Source: Propionibacteriales bacterium | Lineage (GTDB): Bacteria > Actinomycetota > Actinomycetes > Propionibacteriales > Propionibacteriaceae | Assembly (NCBI GenBank): GCA_030453285.1 | Contig: JAKDKP010000001.1 | Location: 1-20,778 of the forward strand | Reading direction: 5' to 3' | DNA length: 20,778 nucleotides | Shown here: positions 1 to 7,102 of the stretch, piece by piece | Position numbering within the stretch: position 1 is the first letter of the stretch | Layout of the letters: every line of letters begins with the position of its first letter | Notes under the pieces: generated by a model | The model's database searches: none | Told to the model about the DNA's origin: nothing | The model's input: the letters and a program-made list of their open reading frames with translations, nothing else | Position numbers and translations under genes: made by a program

Positions 1-205
1 TGAGATACAGCACGTCAGCGCCGTTGAGGGACGCACGTAGCGCCTCGGGCTGGTCGAGGTCTCCCTGAACGGGCTCCACCGAGTCAGGGAAGTGGGCCGA
101 GCTGGGGTTCCGGGTCAGTGCACGAACCTCAGCGCCTGCGTCGATCAGGTGGGGCAGCACGCGGCGCCCAACGGTCCCGGTGGCGCCAGTGACGTAGATC
201 AGCAT
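1..205 (-). CDS. NmrA/SDR-type NAD(P)-binding protein, 5' part only
   Basis: The minus strand encodes 68 codons from an ATG at 205 before the window edge cuts the gene. The translation opens MLIYVTGATGTVGRRVLPHL, a beta strand followed by the glycine-rich GATGTVG dinucleotide-binding loop. It continues with ALTRNP after the second strand and a GDLDQPEAL segment, the usual order in NmrA-like and atypical short-chain dehydrogenases that act as NAD(P)H-dependent reductases or redox sensors. An AAGGG lies about 11 bases before the start. The gene is divergent from the MFS exporter, so a shared control region is possible. The substrate-binding part lies outside the window, so the activity cannot be assigned. 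Confidence 0.85.
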   Translation of the reverse strand, partial: MLIYVTGATGTVGRRVLPHLIDAGAEVRALTRNPSSAHFPDSVEPVQGDLDQPEALRASLNGADVLYL

Positions 206-475
206 GTGATTCAACACCCTTCATTCGAGGCTCCATGATGCCTGAAGCCGTACATTCAGCGCCCCTTTGTGGGTGCACTCGACGGTGAAGGTAGCAGCGA
301 TTCCATCGTCGCGCACATGGCACGGAAAACGGAGATGCCAAGAGTCTCGGCGGCTCGCACAGATAGAAGATTCGAGGCTTTGTCAACCGTGAAGTTCATG
401 TGCGAGCTTCGCTCCAGGTGTGTACTGTCCTGGCGAATCGTCGGGAGTTCGGTCACACATCTGAGGAGCCAACAC
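206..475. other. Divergent intergenic region, 270 bp
   Basis: This gap separates the minus-strand NAD(P)-binding gene from the plus-strand MFS gene and must carry both promoters. A TTGTCA at 380-385 could serve as a -35 element for the exporter, but no convincing -10 follows at 16-18 bases. A ten-base direct repeat ATTCGAGGCT occurs at 223-232 and 370-379. I see no clear operator and no good coding content, although open frames cross the region. Confidence 0.4.
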
Positions 476-1909
476 ATGGACATGATCACGAGCAATCAGC
501 AGGTTGTGGATCGGGGCAAACTGAATCCATCGCACAAAGGCATCGCCTTGGCGATCATTGTCGCCATGCAGTTGATGTTCACGATTGACCTGATGATCGT
601 GACAGTCGCCCTGCCGTCGATCGGTGCGGAGCTGAACTTCAGCCAGGGCGGACTGGCCTGGGTGGTGAATGCGTACGGTCTCGCACTCGGTGGACTGATG
701 TTGCTCGGCGGCCGATTCGGCGACACGTTCGGACGACGCCGCATGTTCCTGATCGGCGCTGCCCTGTTCACCATGGCATCCTTCGCAGGCGGATTCGCCA
801 CCACCGTTTGGTGGTTCCTGATCTGCCGAGCGTTGCAGGGCGTCGGCGCGGCCCTGGCCATGCCGAACTGCCTGGCGTTGATCTTCGGCATGTTCGAGAA
901 GGGGCCGCAGCGAACCAGGGCGATCGCCATCTCGGCGTCGGCATCGAGTTCGGGCGCAGTCGTCGGGCTGTTGCTCGGTGGCGTCCTCACGACAGGCCTG
1001 TCCTGGCGATGGGTGATGTTCGTCAACGTGCCCATCGGTCTGGCGATCCTGGCTCTGGCCGTGATCCATCTGCGCGAACAGGACCGCAAGGGTGGACGCT
1101 TCGACCTGGCCGGCGCGGTGACGAGCGCGGTGGGAGTCGCGCTGCTCGTCTACGGGTTGTCCGAAGCCGGCGAAGGCGGGTGGAGTTCCCCGTCGGGCTG
1201 GTTGCCTCTGATCGGCGGAGCCGTGCTGTTCGGGGCCTTCCTGCTCATCGAGCGCCGCGCCGCTGAGCCGATCATGCCGCTGTCGCTGTTCGTCGATCGC
1301 AACCGCGTGGCGGCGTACGTGGCAGCGGTGCTGGTGACCGGGACGATGATCGGCATGTCGTTCTTCCTGACGATGTTTCTGCAGGGTCCGCTCGGATTCT
1401 CGCCGCTGATCACCGGCGTCGCCTTCCTGGCCACCGGACTCGCGCTCGTGACGGCCTCGATGTTCGTCGGAACCGTGATGAAGCGCATCGGTGAGCGAGC
1501 CACGATGCTCATCGGCGGGCTGCTCCTCCTCGCGGGATACCTCTGGTTGAGCCAACTCACCCTCGCGTCGAACTACTGGTCTGGCGTCCTCGGGCCCCTG
1601 ATCTGTGTGGGAATGGGGATGGCGTGCACACTCATTCCGGCAACAGAGATGGCTGGGGCAGACGTCGGCTCGACGAACTACGGTGCGGCGTCGAGCACCT
1701 ACAACACCATGCAGCAGTTGGGCGGCCCCATCGTGCTGGCGATCCTCGTGGCCGTGTTCCAAACCGCAGCCCGCGGCGTGACCGCCGGCTCGGCTGGGGA
1801 CGTGGCGAACCGCACACTCGACGCCGGGATGACACCGGCGTTCATCGCTGCGGCCGTGCTGGCCGGATGTGTGTGCCTGGTCAGCCTGTTGGTACGACGC
1901 ACCGCATGA
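476..1909 (+). CDS. MFS drug-exporter-like permease (DHA2/EmrB-QacA type)
   Basis: A 477-residue inner-membrane permease expected to export small hydrophobic compounds by proton antiport. TM1 carries FTIDLMIVTVALP (residues 35-47), the motif D1 signature of 14-TM DHA2 exporters. Motif A follows at about 78-91 (GGRFGDTFGRRRMF), and a motif C-like glycine-rich helix appears as SSSGAVVGLLLGGVL. Around 14 hydrophobic segments are visible and the length suits the family. The open frame runs back to 269, but I chose the ATG at 476 because GAGGAG at 463-468 sits 7 bases before it and the upstream residues look non-coding. The substrate cannot be inferred. The neighbouring reductase hints at a stress or xenobiotic role, but this is only context. 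Confidence 0.88.
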   Translation: MDMITSNQQVVDRGKLNPSHKGIALAIIVAMQLMFTIDLMIVTVALPSIGAELNFSQGGLAWVVNAYGLALGGLMLLGGRFGDTFGRRRMFLIGAALFTMASFAGGFATTVWWFLICRALQGVGAALAMPNCLALIFGMFEKGPQRTRAIAISASASSSGAVVGLLLGGVLTTGLSWRWVMFVNVPIGLAILALAVIHLREQDRKGGRFDLAGAVTSAVGVALLVYGLSEAGEGGWSSPSGWLPLIGGAVLFGAFLLIERRAAEPIMPLSLFVDRNRVAAYVAAVLVTGTMIGMSFFLTMFLQGPLGFSPLITGVAFLATGLALVTASMFVGTVMKRIGERATMLIGGLLLLAGYLWLSQLTLASNYWSGVLGPLICVGMGMACTLIPATEMAGADVGSTNYGAASSTYNTMQQLGGPIVLAILVAVFQTAARGVTAGSAGDVANRTLDAGMTPAFIAAAVLAGCVCLVSLLVRRTA

Positions 1910-1934
1910 GACCTTCCCCCAACGACTCGTGACC

Positions 1935-1981
1935 GGCGTGGGGGCGCGCCCGGAATCAACCGCACCGGGCGCTCCCCCGCC
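1935..1981 (+). terminator. Hairpin after the MFS gene
   Basis: GGCGTGGGGGCGCGCCCGG at 1935-1953 pairs imperfectly with CCGGGCGCTCCCCCGCC at 1965-1981 across an 11-base loop. It lies 25 bases after the MFS stop and has no T-run, as is common for actinobacterial terminator hairpins. Confidence 0.6.
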
Positions 1982-1989
1982 AACCCCGA

Positions 1990-3930
1990 ATGCCCTCCCG
2001 TGGCGTCCGCGCCACAGACACCATGCCCATTCCTTCTGGAGATGATTCCCCTGCCACGATCTGCTGCGACCCGCCTGCAGGCAACCTATGTCCCCACCGA
2101 GAACGGCATCGCCTGGTGGGGCGTCCCGGACATCCCCGCAGCGCTGGATCGTCTCAACCTGCCGTCCGGGCGGCCCGCACGATCCGTCTCGCGGGCGTCG
2201 TCGGGGGTGTCGTCCAGGCGACCGACGTGTCGACCCACGTCTCGGCTCTCGCCTCGATCGCGCCAGCGTTGGCCGAACTCGACCGCGTCGGAGGTCTCGG
2301 GGATTCCGCGCGTGGCTGGCGGGCGGTGAGTCGCGAACTCGTCGGCCCGTTCCCCGAGGGAGGCGTGCGGCCCGATCTTGCGTTGGCCTCGATCGCTGCA
2401 CAGCTGCCACCTGCCGGCCACGCCGTCCTGAATGCCGAGGAGACGGCCGTCATGTCGCCCTCGGCGCTGATCGAGCAATTCCGTACCGACCTTGCCACGC
2501 TGGACGCCTTGACGTCGGGTCGAGTCACCGCTGATCTGCGCCCGTACCAGAGTCATGGAGTGTCGTGGCTGCGCAACCGCGTCGGCGGCGGCGACGGTGC
2601 GCTGCTCGCGGACGAGATGGGACTCGGGAAGACCCTGCAGGCCATCTGCGTACTCGCCACCCGTACGACGGACGGACCTCATCTCGTGGTCTGTCCGACT
2701 TCGCTGATCGGCAACTGGGAGCGGGAGATCGCCCGGTTTGCACCGAACCTGACCGTGCGGCGCCACCACGGCCACGGCCGGGAACTGCCACCCGAACTTC
2801 CGGCGGGCGAGGTCGTCGTGACCAGTTATCCCCTGCTGCGTTCGGATCCCGTCCTCGTCGAGCGGCCGTGGGATGTGGTCGTGTTCGATGAAGCCCAGCA
2901 GTTGAAGAATCCCACCGCGCAGGTCACGCGGGCCGCCGCTGCCGTGCAGGCCACAAGCCGCATGGCGATGACGGGAACCCCAGTGGAGAACAATCTCGAT
3001 GAACTGTGGTCGATTCTCTCCGTCACCAGCCCCGGCGTGCTTGGTGCTCGCGGCCGATTCCGGCAACGATTCGTTGCCCCCATCCAACAACGCCGGTCCA
3101 CGACGGCAGCAGCCAGACTTGCCAAGTTGGTGGAACCTCACCTGCTGCGTCGTACGAAGGCGCAGGTCGCCACCGAACTCCCTCCCCGCGTGGACTCGAG
3201 CGTCATCTGCACGCTGACCACCGAGCAGATCGGCCTGTACCAGACGGCCGTTGACCGGGCCTTCCTGACCGGACTCGGCGCCGGGATCGGTCGGAGCGGC
3301 CGCATTCTGGCCCTGCTCACCGAACTCAAACAGATCTGCAACCACCCCGCCCAGTACCTCGACCAGGACTCCCCCGAGCCTGGACGCTCCGGCAAGTTCG
3401 ACCGTACGGCGGAAATGCTCACCGAGATCGTCGATGACGGAGAACGGGCGCTGGTCTTCACGCAGTATCGCAAGATGGGTGATCTGTTGTCGGCAGGTCT
3501 GGGTGCGGCGATCGGGACAGGTCCCGTCCCGTTCCTGCATGGTGGCCTTTCCGCGCTCAGTCGCGACGAACTCGTCCGATCCTTCCAGGAGGACGACGGC
3601 GCGCCGCCCATCCTGATCTTGAGCCTGCGCGCCGCTGGATTCGGGCTCAATCTCACCCGTGCATCGCACGTCCTGCACTTCGACCGCTGGTGGAACCCGG
3701 CCGTCGAAGAGCAAGCCACCGCACGAGCCCACCGCATCGGCCAGCAACGCACGCTGAACGTTCACACCCTCATCGCCGGGGGGACCGTCGAAGATCACAT
3801 TGAACGTATGCATCAGGAGAAGCAGGGCATCGCCGAGATCATCACCGGCGATCCTGTTGCGGCCCTGTCTCAACTGCCCGACGAACAACTGCGCGATGTG
3901 CTCGACCTCGACCTGAGAGGACTCAGGTGA
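1990..3930 (+). CDS. SNF2-family DNA-dependent ATPase (HelZ-like), N-terminus probably frameshifted
   Basis: A Swi2/Snf2 ATPase of superfamily 2, expected to translocate on DNA or remodel protein-DNA complexes. Counting from 1990, motif I DEMGLGKT is at residue 208, motif II DEAQ at 300, motif III TGTPVEN at 328, and motif VI RAHRIGQQR begins at 579. The C-terminal RecA lobe is complete. Actinobacterial HelZ proteins are usually about 1,000 residues; this frame has 646, and the shortfall is upstream of the ATPase core, where the SNF2-associated DUF3670 domain normally sits. The first ~60 residues in this frame look non-coding, while another frame reads like a HelZ N-terminus (see 2042-2170), so the start is uncertain. 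The stop overlaps the SWIM gene, indicating an operon. Confidence 0.85.
   Translation: MPSRGVRATDTMPIPSGDDSPATICCDPPAGNLCPHRERHRLVGRPGHPRSAGSSQPAVRAARTIRLAGVVGGVVQATDVSTHVSALASIAPALAELDRVGGLGDSARGWRAVSRELVGPFPEGGVRPDLALASIAAQLPPAGHAVLNAEETAVMSPSALIEQFRTDLATLDALTSGRVTADLRPYQSHGVSWLRNRVGGGDGALLADEMGLGKTLQAICVLATRTTDGPHLVVCPTSLIGNWEREIARFAPNLTVRRHHGHGRELPPELPAGEVVVTSYPLLRSDPVLVERPWDVVVFDEAQQLKNPTAQVTRAAAAVQATSRMAMTGTPVENNLDELWSILSVTSPGVLGARGRFRQRFVAPIQQRRSTTAAARLAKLVEPHLLRRTKAQVATELPPRVDSSVICTLTTEQIGLYQTAVDRAFLTGLGAGIGRSGRILALLTELKQICNHPAQYLDQDSPEPGRSGKFDRTAEMLTEIVDDGERALVFTQYRKMGDLLSAGLGAAIGTGPVPFLHGGLSALSRDELVRSFQEDDGAPPILILSLRAAGFGLNLTRASHVLHFDRWWNPAVEEQATARAHRIGQQRTLNVHTLIAGGTVEDHIERMHQEKQGIAEIITGDPVAALSQLPDEQLRDVLDLDLRGLR
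2042..2170 (+). pseudogene. Out-of-frame N-terminal segment of the SNF2 gene
   Basis: From ATG 2042 (or GTG 2000) a different frame encodes RLQATYVPTENGIAWWG and then IPAALDRLNLP, with mostly G/C third positions. This resembles the LHATW...LALWGE opening of actinobacterial HelZ proteins. Around 2150-2180 coding character moves to the frame of the main ATPase (TIRLAGVVGGVVQATDVSTH). Loss of one base would explain this. It could be a real frameshift, a sequencing error, or chance. Confidence 0.5.
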
Positions 3931-4487
3931 TGCCACCGCCTGAGTTCGGTGCCACAGCCTGGGGGCGGGCGTGGCTCCGGACTGTCGAGCGCACCGGAGC
4001 CATGCCCCATCGGCAGCTCCCCCGCGCCCGAACCCTCGCCCGCCATCAGGTAACCCCACCGTCCGTCAGTCTCGGCAGGGTCACTGCCGCCGTCGGTGAC
4101 GGAAGCAGCACGCACCAGGTGTCCCTGCAGGTGCGACCGTGGAACGCCGTCGAGGCCCGAGCCGCCCAACCGGCACTCGAGCTTGGGCGCACGCCCTCTG
4201 CCGTCGGCGACCTGCCGGACAGCCTTGCCGAGACGCTCATGAAGGCCGGGGCTCCGATCGCTGTTCCGCTCGACGAGGTCACCGCAACGTGCACCTGCCG
4301 CGCCAGGACGCAGCTCTGCGCCCACATTCTCGCCGCGCTCTACGAACTTGTTCTCCTGGTGGACGAGCGCCCATTGACTGCGTTGGAGCTCCGGTCGGGT
4401 GACCCTCGGTCAAGTCACGGGCTCGATGAGGACTGGATCGAGCTGGCAACGATCCGGGCAGAACGCTTCTACGCCGTCACCGCTTGA
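3930..4487 (+). CDS. SWIM zinc-finger protein, HelZ partner
   Basis: A 185-residue protein carrying the SWIM signature C-x-C-x6-C-x-H (Cys121, Cys123, Cys130, His132; TCTCRARTQLCAH), a small zinc-binding fold that mediates DNA or protein contacts. The N-terminal FGATAWGRAWLRTVE resembles the opening of SWIM proteins found next to SNF2 helicases in actinobacteria. The ATG at 3930 overlaps the SNF2 stop; a GTG three bases earlier is an equally possible start, and GAGAGG at 3915-3920 serves either. Tight coupling suggests the two proteins work together, in DNA repair or chromatin access, but the exact job is not established. Confidence 0.82.
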   Translation: MPPPEFGATAWGRAWLRTVERTGAMPHRQLPRARTLARHQVTPPSVSLGRVTAAVGDGSSTHQVSLQVRPWNAVEARAAQPALELGRTPSAVGDLPDSLAETLMKAGAPIAVPLDEVTATCTCRARTQLCAHILAALYELVLLVDERPLTALELRSGDPRSSHGLDEDWIELATIRAERFYAVTA

Positions 4488-4490
4488 CGG
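4474..4490 (+). terminator. Small hairpin over the SWIM gene stop codon
   Basis: CCGTCA at 4474-4479 and TGACGG at 4485-4490 form a six-base-pair stem with a CCGCT loop that includes the TGA stop. It is a weak candidate for ending the SNF2-SWIM transcript. Confidence 0.35.
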
Positions 4491-4548
4491 ACGAGCGACA
4501 GCTGTTCGTGCGCCATTCCTGCCATGGGCTGAGGGAGAAGGAAATGGT

Positions 4549-4569
4549 CACCGATCGGTACCGATGGTG
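4549..4569. promoter_or_regulatory. Palindromic operator candidate upstream of the DUF2087 gene
   Basis: The perfect 12-base palindrome ATCGGTACCGAT (4554-4565) is flanked by CACC at 4549-4552 and GGTG at 4566-4569. The dyad therefore extends to ten paired bases per arm with one unpaired G. It lies 34-54 bases upstream of the candidate -10, a position suited to a dimeric regulator. No regulator gene is adjacent. Confidence 0.45.
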
Positions 4570-4602
4570 GACAATTCCGACGACGGGAGCAGCCACTCCA
4601 CC

Positions 4603-4608
4603 TAGTGT
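4603..4608 (+). promoter_or_regulatory. Candidate -10 for leaderless DUF2087 mRNA
   Basis: TAGTGT fits the actinobacterial TANNNT -10 consensus and ends six bases before the ATG at 4615. No good Shine-Dalgarno sequence is present. This spacing is what a leaderless transcript starting at or near the A of the ATG would show. Confidence 0.4.
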
Positions 4609-4614
4609 GACGCC

Positions 4615-4935
4615 ATGAGTCAGAGTCCTGGAGGCGACGTACGATCCCACGTCCTCGACACCTTCCTCGACGAGGAGGGTCGCATCATCGTGATGCCCGC
4701 CAAGCACACCAAGCGGCTGCAGCTTCTTGAGCACATTGCGGCAACACTCCCGCCCGCGACCGCCCTCGACGAGACCGAGATGAACGCCCGCCTTCGGCCC
4801 TTCACCGATGACGTCGCCATGCTGCGGCGCTACCTCGTCGACTACGGCATGATTCAGCGCCCTGGCCCCGACACGTACGTGATTCCCGCGGTGCCGGTCC
4901 ACATCCCCTCACCGACACCGATGCCTCGGGCTTGA
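4615..4935 (+). CDS. DUF2087 domain protein
   Basis: A 106-residue soluble protein that is essentially a single DUF2087 domain. The family pattern is clear: DTFLDEEGRI followed by MPAKHTKRLQLLEHIAATLPP, then LDETEMNARLRPFTDDVAMLRRYLVDYGMIQR. The domain is small and helical and is often found alone or attached to ArsR or MarR-type regulators. The final arrangement, RRYLVDYG followed by a short strand, resembles a winged helix, so DNA binding is a reasonable guess but unproven. The last 15 residues are proline-rich and probably disordered. It stands alone on the plus strand and converges on the DUF998 gene. Confidence 0.85.
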   Translation: MSQSPGGDVRSHVLDTFLDEEGRIIVMPAKHTKRLQLLEHIAATLPPATALDETEMNARLRPFTDDVAMLRRYLVDYGMIQRPGPDTYVIPAVPVHIPSPTPMPRA

Positions 4936-4947
4936 TGGCGACACCGA

Positions 4948-4976
4948 CGGGCCGCTCAGGTCCCAGTGCCGGCCCG
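4948..4976. terminator. Hairpin between convergent DUF2087 and DUF998 genes
   Basis: CGGGCCG at 4948-4954 pairs exactly with CGGCCCG at 4970-4976 over a 15-base loop. It lies in the 46-base gap between converging genes and could stop transcription from both sides. Confidence 0.55.
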
Positions 4977-4981
4977 GAGGC

Positions 4982-5638
4982 TCACGACTCGATTCGACTG
5001 CTGGGCCGACTCTTCCCCATCAGCACGGTGAGCCCGACGACGACCTGACCGATGACCAGGCTGCATGCGGCGACGCGTTCGGCGAGACCGCCGACGGAGT
5101 ACCGCAGCGGCGAGCCACTCAGCAGCAGCGCGATCAGCCAGATCACCCCGGCCAGACCGATGATCGCGAAGGTGATGGCGACCGATCCACCTGCTGGGCG
5201 GTGTTGCCGGAGGGCGATCCCGAACAGGGCCAGCCCGATGTTGCCGATCACCATGGCCGATACCGCCCCGACGGTGTGCGGCCCGACTGCCACGTCCTCG
5301 GGAGCGAGACCCACCAGTGCACACCCCAGTCCGCCGATCACCAGCAGCACCCGGCTGAGGCGATCGAGTCGGGTGCGTCGTGCCAGTGGGAACACCACAG
5401 CGCCGGTGGCCATCAGCACGCCGGTGATGATCAGCCCGAGATTCATGATCAGGTGGGCCGGTGAGCAGATCAGGCGTCCGATCTCGACGTTGGTGAAACA
5501 GGTCACCGCGCCCAGGTCACTGATCGCGTAGCCCAGTGGGTCGTACGGCACCGTCCAGGCGGCCTGCGCCACGACATTGCCGACGAAGAAGATGATCTCG
5601 CCGGTCCACAACGCTGCAGCCCATCGTTGACGCCTCAT
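4982..5638 (-). CDS. DUF998 family membrane protein
   Basis: A 218-residue integral membrane protein with about six hydrophobic segments. The opening (AALWTGEIIFFVGNVVAQAA) is followed by the family-typical PYDPLGYAISDLGAVTC loop, PAHLIMNLGLIITG and GLGCALVGLAPED. DUF998 proteins have no firmly established biochemical role. The ATG overlaps the stop of the TetR gene (ATGA), so the two are translationally coupled. The simplest reading is that the TetR protein represses itself and this membrane protein, releasing both on binding a small ligand. That is inference from the layout and from the operator at 6161-6182. Confidence 0.85.
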   Translation of the reverse strand: MRRQRWAAALWTGEIIFFVGNVVAQAAWTVPYDPLGYAISDLGAVTCFTNVEIGRLICSPAHLIMNLGLIITGVLMATGAVVFPLARRTRLDRLSRVLLVIGGLGCALVGLAPEDVAVGPHTVGAVSAMVIGNIGLALFGIALRQHRPAGGSVAITFAIIGLAGVIWLIALLLSGSPLRYSVGGLAERVAACSLVIGQVVVGLTVLMGKSRPSSRIES

Positions 5639-6153
5639 GATGCCTTCTTCGGCTTGGTGTTGGAGAGGAGTTCAAGGATCGTCCGCCGAACACCGGCGAG
5701 CTGGCCCGGCTCCAGGGCCCACACCCCAGCGGTGGCAGCCAGATACCCCGTACGCACATCGTCGGGGTCGACTCCGGTCGCGGCGAGTTCTTCGGTCCAT
5801 GTCGCCAGCAGGTCTCGCCAGCCGCGAGCCAATGCGCCGTCGGTGGCGATTGCCGTGCTGAGTCCGGGACTCTCGGGCCGGATCACCCCGTCCAGCAGCA
5901 GGATGACGTACGAGACCATGCGTGGCTTGCCGGTCTGTTCGTGGTGTCGTTCGACGGCGCCGGCGACCTCGGACGTGGTCTGCTCCACCATCGCTCGCAA
6001 CACGTCACCGCGTTGGGGGAAGTGGTAGACCACCCCCGCCTTCGAGATTCCCAAGCGGCGGGCGATGGCGTCGTAGGTGACCGCGTCGAGGCCATCGGCC
6101 CGGGCCAACGCCACGGCGCTGGAGACGATCTGGGTTCTTCGATTCTCTCGCAT
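5635..6153 (-). CDS. TetR/AcrR-family transcriptional regulator
   Basis: A 172-residue repressor with an N-terminal TetR helix-turn-helix: RTQIVSSAVALARADG, VTYDAIARRLGISKAGVVYHF, then the usual LRAMVEQ helix. The rest is the helical ligand-binding and dimerisation domain (about residues 60-172), which is not conserved enough to predict a ligand. I chose ATG 6153 rather than the TTG two codons earlier because MRENRRTQI is a normal family start. It overlaps the DUF998 gene downstream. Interlocked inverted repeats directly upstream cover the promoter, strongly suggesting autoregulation. Confidence 0.93.
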   Translation of the reverse strand: MRENRRTQIVSSAVALARADGLDAVTYDAIARRLGISKAGVVYHFPQRGDVLRAMVEQTTSEVAGAVERHHEQTGKPRMVSYVILLLDGVIRPESPGLSTAIATDGALARGWRDLLATWTEELAATGVDPDDVRTGYLAATAGVWALEPGQLAGVRRTILELLSNTKPKKAS

Positions 6154-6160
6154 GATCAAA

Positions 6161-6182
6161 CTGTACTATACGTACAGTATAG
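6161..6182. promoter_or_regulatory. Interlocked inverted repeats: TetR operator and promoter
   Basis: Two inverted repeats overlap, offset by five bases: CTGTAC-N5-GTACAG at 6161-6177 and CTATAC-N5-GTATAG at 6166-6182. On the minus strand the site contains TATACT (6181 to 6176), an excellent -10, and a second TATAGT (6170 to 6165). It ends eight bases before the TetR start codon. Binding here would block the promoter of the tetR-DUF998 operon. Confidence 0.75.
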
Positions 6183-6193
6183 ATTCTAGTCGT

Positions 6194-7024
6194 TCACCAC
6201 TGTCCGGGCCGGGACAGCTCGGGCGGCAAGCGGGTCCGGCCGTTGCCGACGGCGGCATTGACCTGAGGCTGGGTCAGATACAACACCTCGGACAAGTCGG
6301 CGTCGGACAGGTTCGCGTCTCGTACGTCTGCACCCAGCAGGTCGGCGGTCCGCAGGTCCGCTCCGGAAAGATTCGCCGCGACCAGCAGCGCTCCGCGGAG
6401 GTCGGTGCCCCGCAGATCGAGGCCCGAGAGATCCCGACCCATCAGGTCGGCGCCGGGTTTGAGGCCATGTTGTCCCGCTGCCCGATGGGAAGCGCTCGAT
6501 GGCGTACGCAGCAGGGCGCTGACCTCGCGCAGCGTTTCGGCCACCGTGCCGCGCAGGGCAGCGAGATCGGTGGCCAGCAGGGCAGCGGGCTCCGATGCGG
6601 CCAAGTCGGCCAACCGAGTTTCGTGCTGTGCCAGGCGTGCCTGCTGGGTGGTGATCGTCGAGCGACGTGCGGCGTGAGCGACCAACCACCGCATCTCCTG
6701 CACCTGGCGCATCACCGCGAAGGTCGCGAACATCTCCCCCGCCGACTCGGGATGATCACGCCAAGATTGTCGCGCGTAGGTCTGCTGCGACACCTGCTGT
6801 CCGGCGCCAAAGCACTCGAACACGGTGCAGCCACGCCAACCGGTCTCGCGAAGTTGATCATGGATCCTGCATCCGGAATCCCCCACCAGGTTGCGACACG
6901 GCTCTCCGGCAGCCTTGTCGGCGCCGAAGTCGCGGGAGGCGGCGAAGGGCAGCGCAACGCAGCAGAGTCCGAAGCAGGAGGCGCAGTCGGACACCAGAGT
7001 CAGTTCGAGCGGGGCGTTGGTCAC
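6194..7024 (-). CDS. Pentapeptide-repeat protein with cysteine-rich N-terminus
   Basis: A 276-residue protein in three parts. Residues 14-71 hold eight cysteines (14, 17, 21, 22, 43, 52, 66, 71). The CASCFGLCC cluster resembles the CxxCxxCC zinc- or iron-chelating family (YkgJ type). The middle (about 95-175) is helical and charged, with heptad-like runs suggesting a coiled coil. About eleven pentapeptide repeats of the A(D/N)LxG type follow (roughly 191-245) and should form a right-handed beta helix, before a typical LTQPQVNAAVGN...RLPPEL ending. The function is unknown; metal binding is inferred from the cysteines. The GTG start at 7024 lies 78 bases after ahpF on the same strand, with a hairpin between. 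The stop lies 40 bases before the TetR gene. Confidence 0.85.
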   Translation of the reverse strand: MTNAPLELTLVSDCASCFGLCCVALPFAASRDFGADKAAGEPCRNLVGDSGCRIHDQLRETGWRGCTVFECFGAGQQVSQQTYARQSWRDHPESAGEMFATFAVMRQVQEMRWLVAHAARRSTITTQQARLAQHETRLADLAASEPAALLATDLAALRGTVAETLREVSALLRTPSSASHRAAGQHGLKPGADLMGRDLSGLDLRGTDLRGALLVAANLSGADLRTADLLGADVRDANLSDADLSEVLYLTQPQVNAAVGNGRTRLPPELSRPGQW

Positions 7025-7074
7025 CTTGGTGATTGTGCCACCGACGAGTCGATCCTGATCTCGGATCCTCCGGC

Positions 7075-7095
7075 GCGCGGTCAGGACGACCGCGC
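7075..7095 (-). terminator. Hairpin after ahpF
   Basis: GCGCGGTC at 7075-7082 and GACCGCGC at 7088-7095 form a perfect eight-base-pair stem around a five-base loop. It starts eight bases beyond the ahpF stop. It could end the ahpCF transcript or stabilise its 3' end, partly separating it from the pentapeptide gene. Confidence 0.6.
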
Positions 7096-7102
7096 CGTTG
7101 AC

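Noticed and set aside
223..379. Ten-base direct repeat ATTCGAGGCT as a regulatory or attachment site
   Set aside because: Only two copies 147 bases apart, short, with no symmetry or associated gene; chance is sufficient.
269..475. N-terminal extension of the MFS exporter
   Set aside because: The residues before Met476 resemble no exporter, and a good ribosome-binding site precedes 476.
383..2410. 675-codon open frame on the minus strand
   Set aside because: It lies antisense to the MFS gene, is full of Arg, His and Gln runs, and reflects GC-rich third positions of the plus-strand gene. No family-like sequence.
2086..4059. 657-codon open frame on the minus strand
   Set aside because: Antisense to the SNF2 gene whose motifs are unambiguous; composition is not protein-like.
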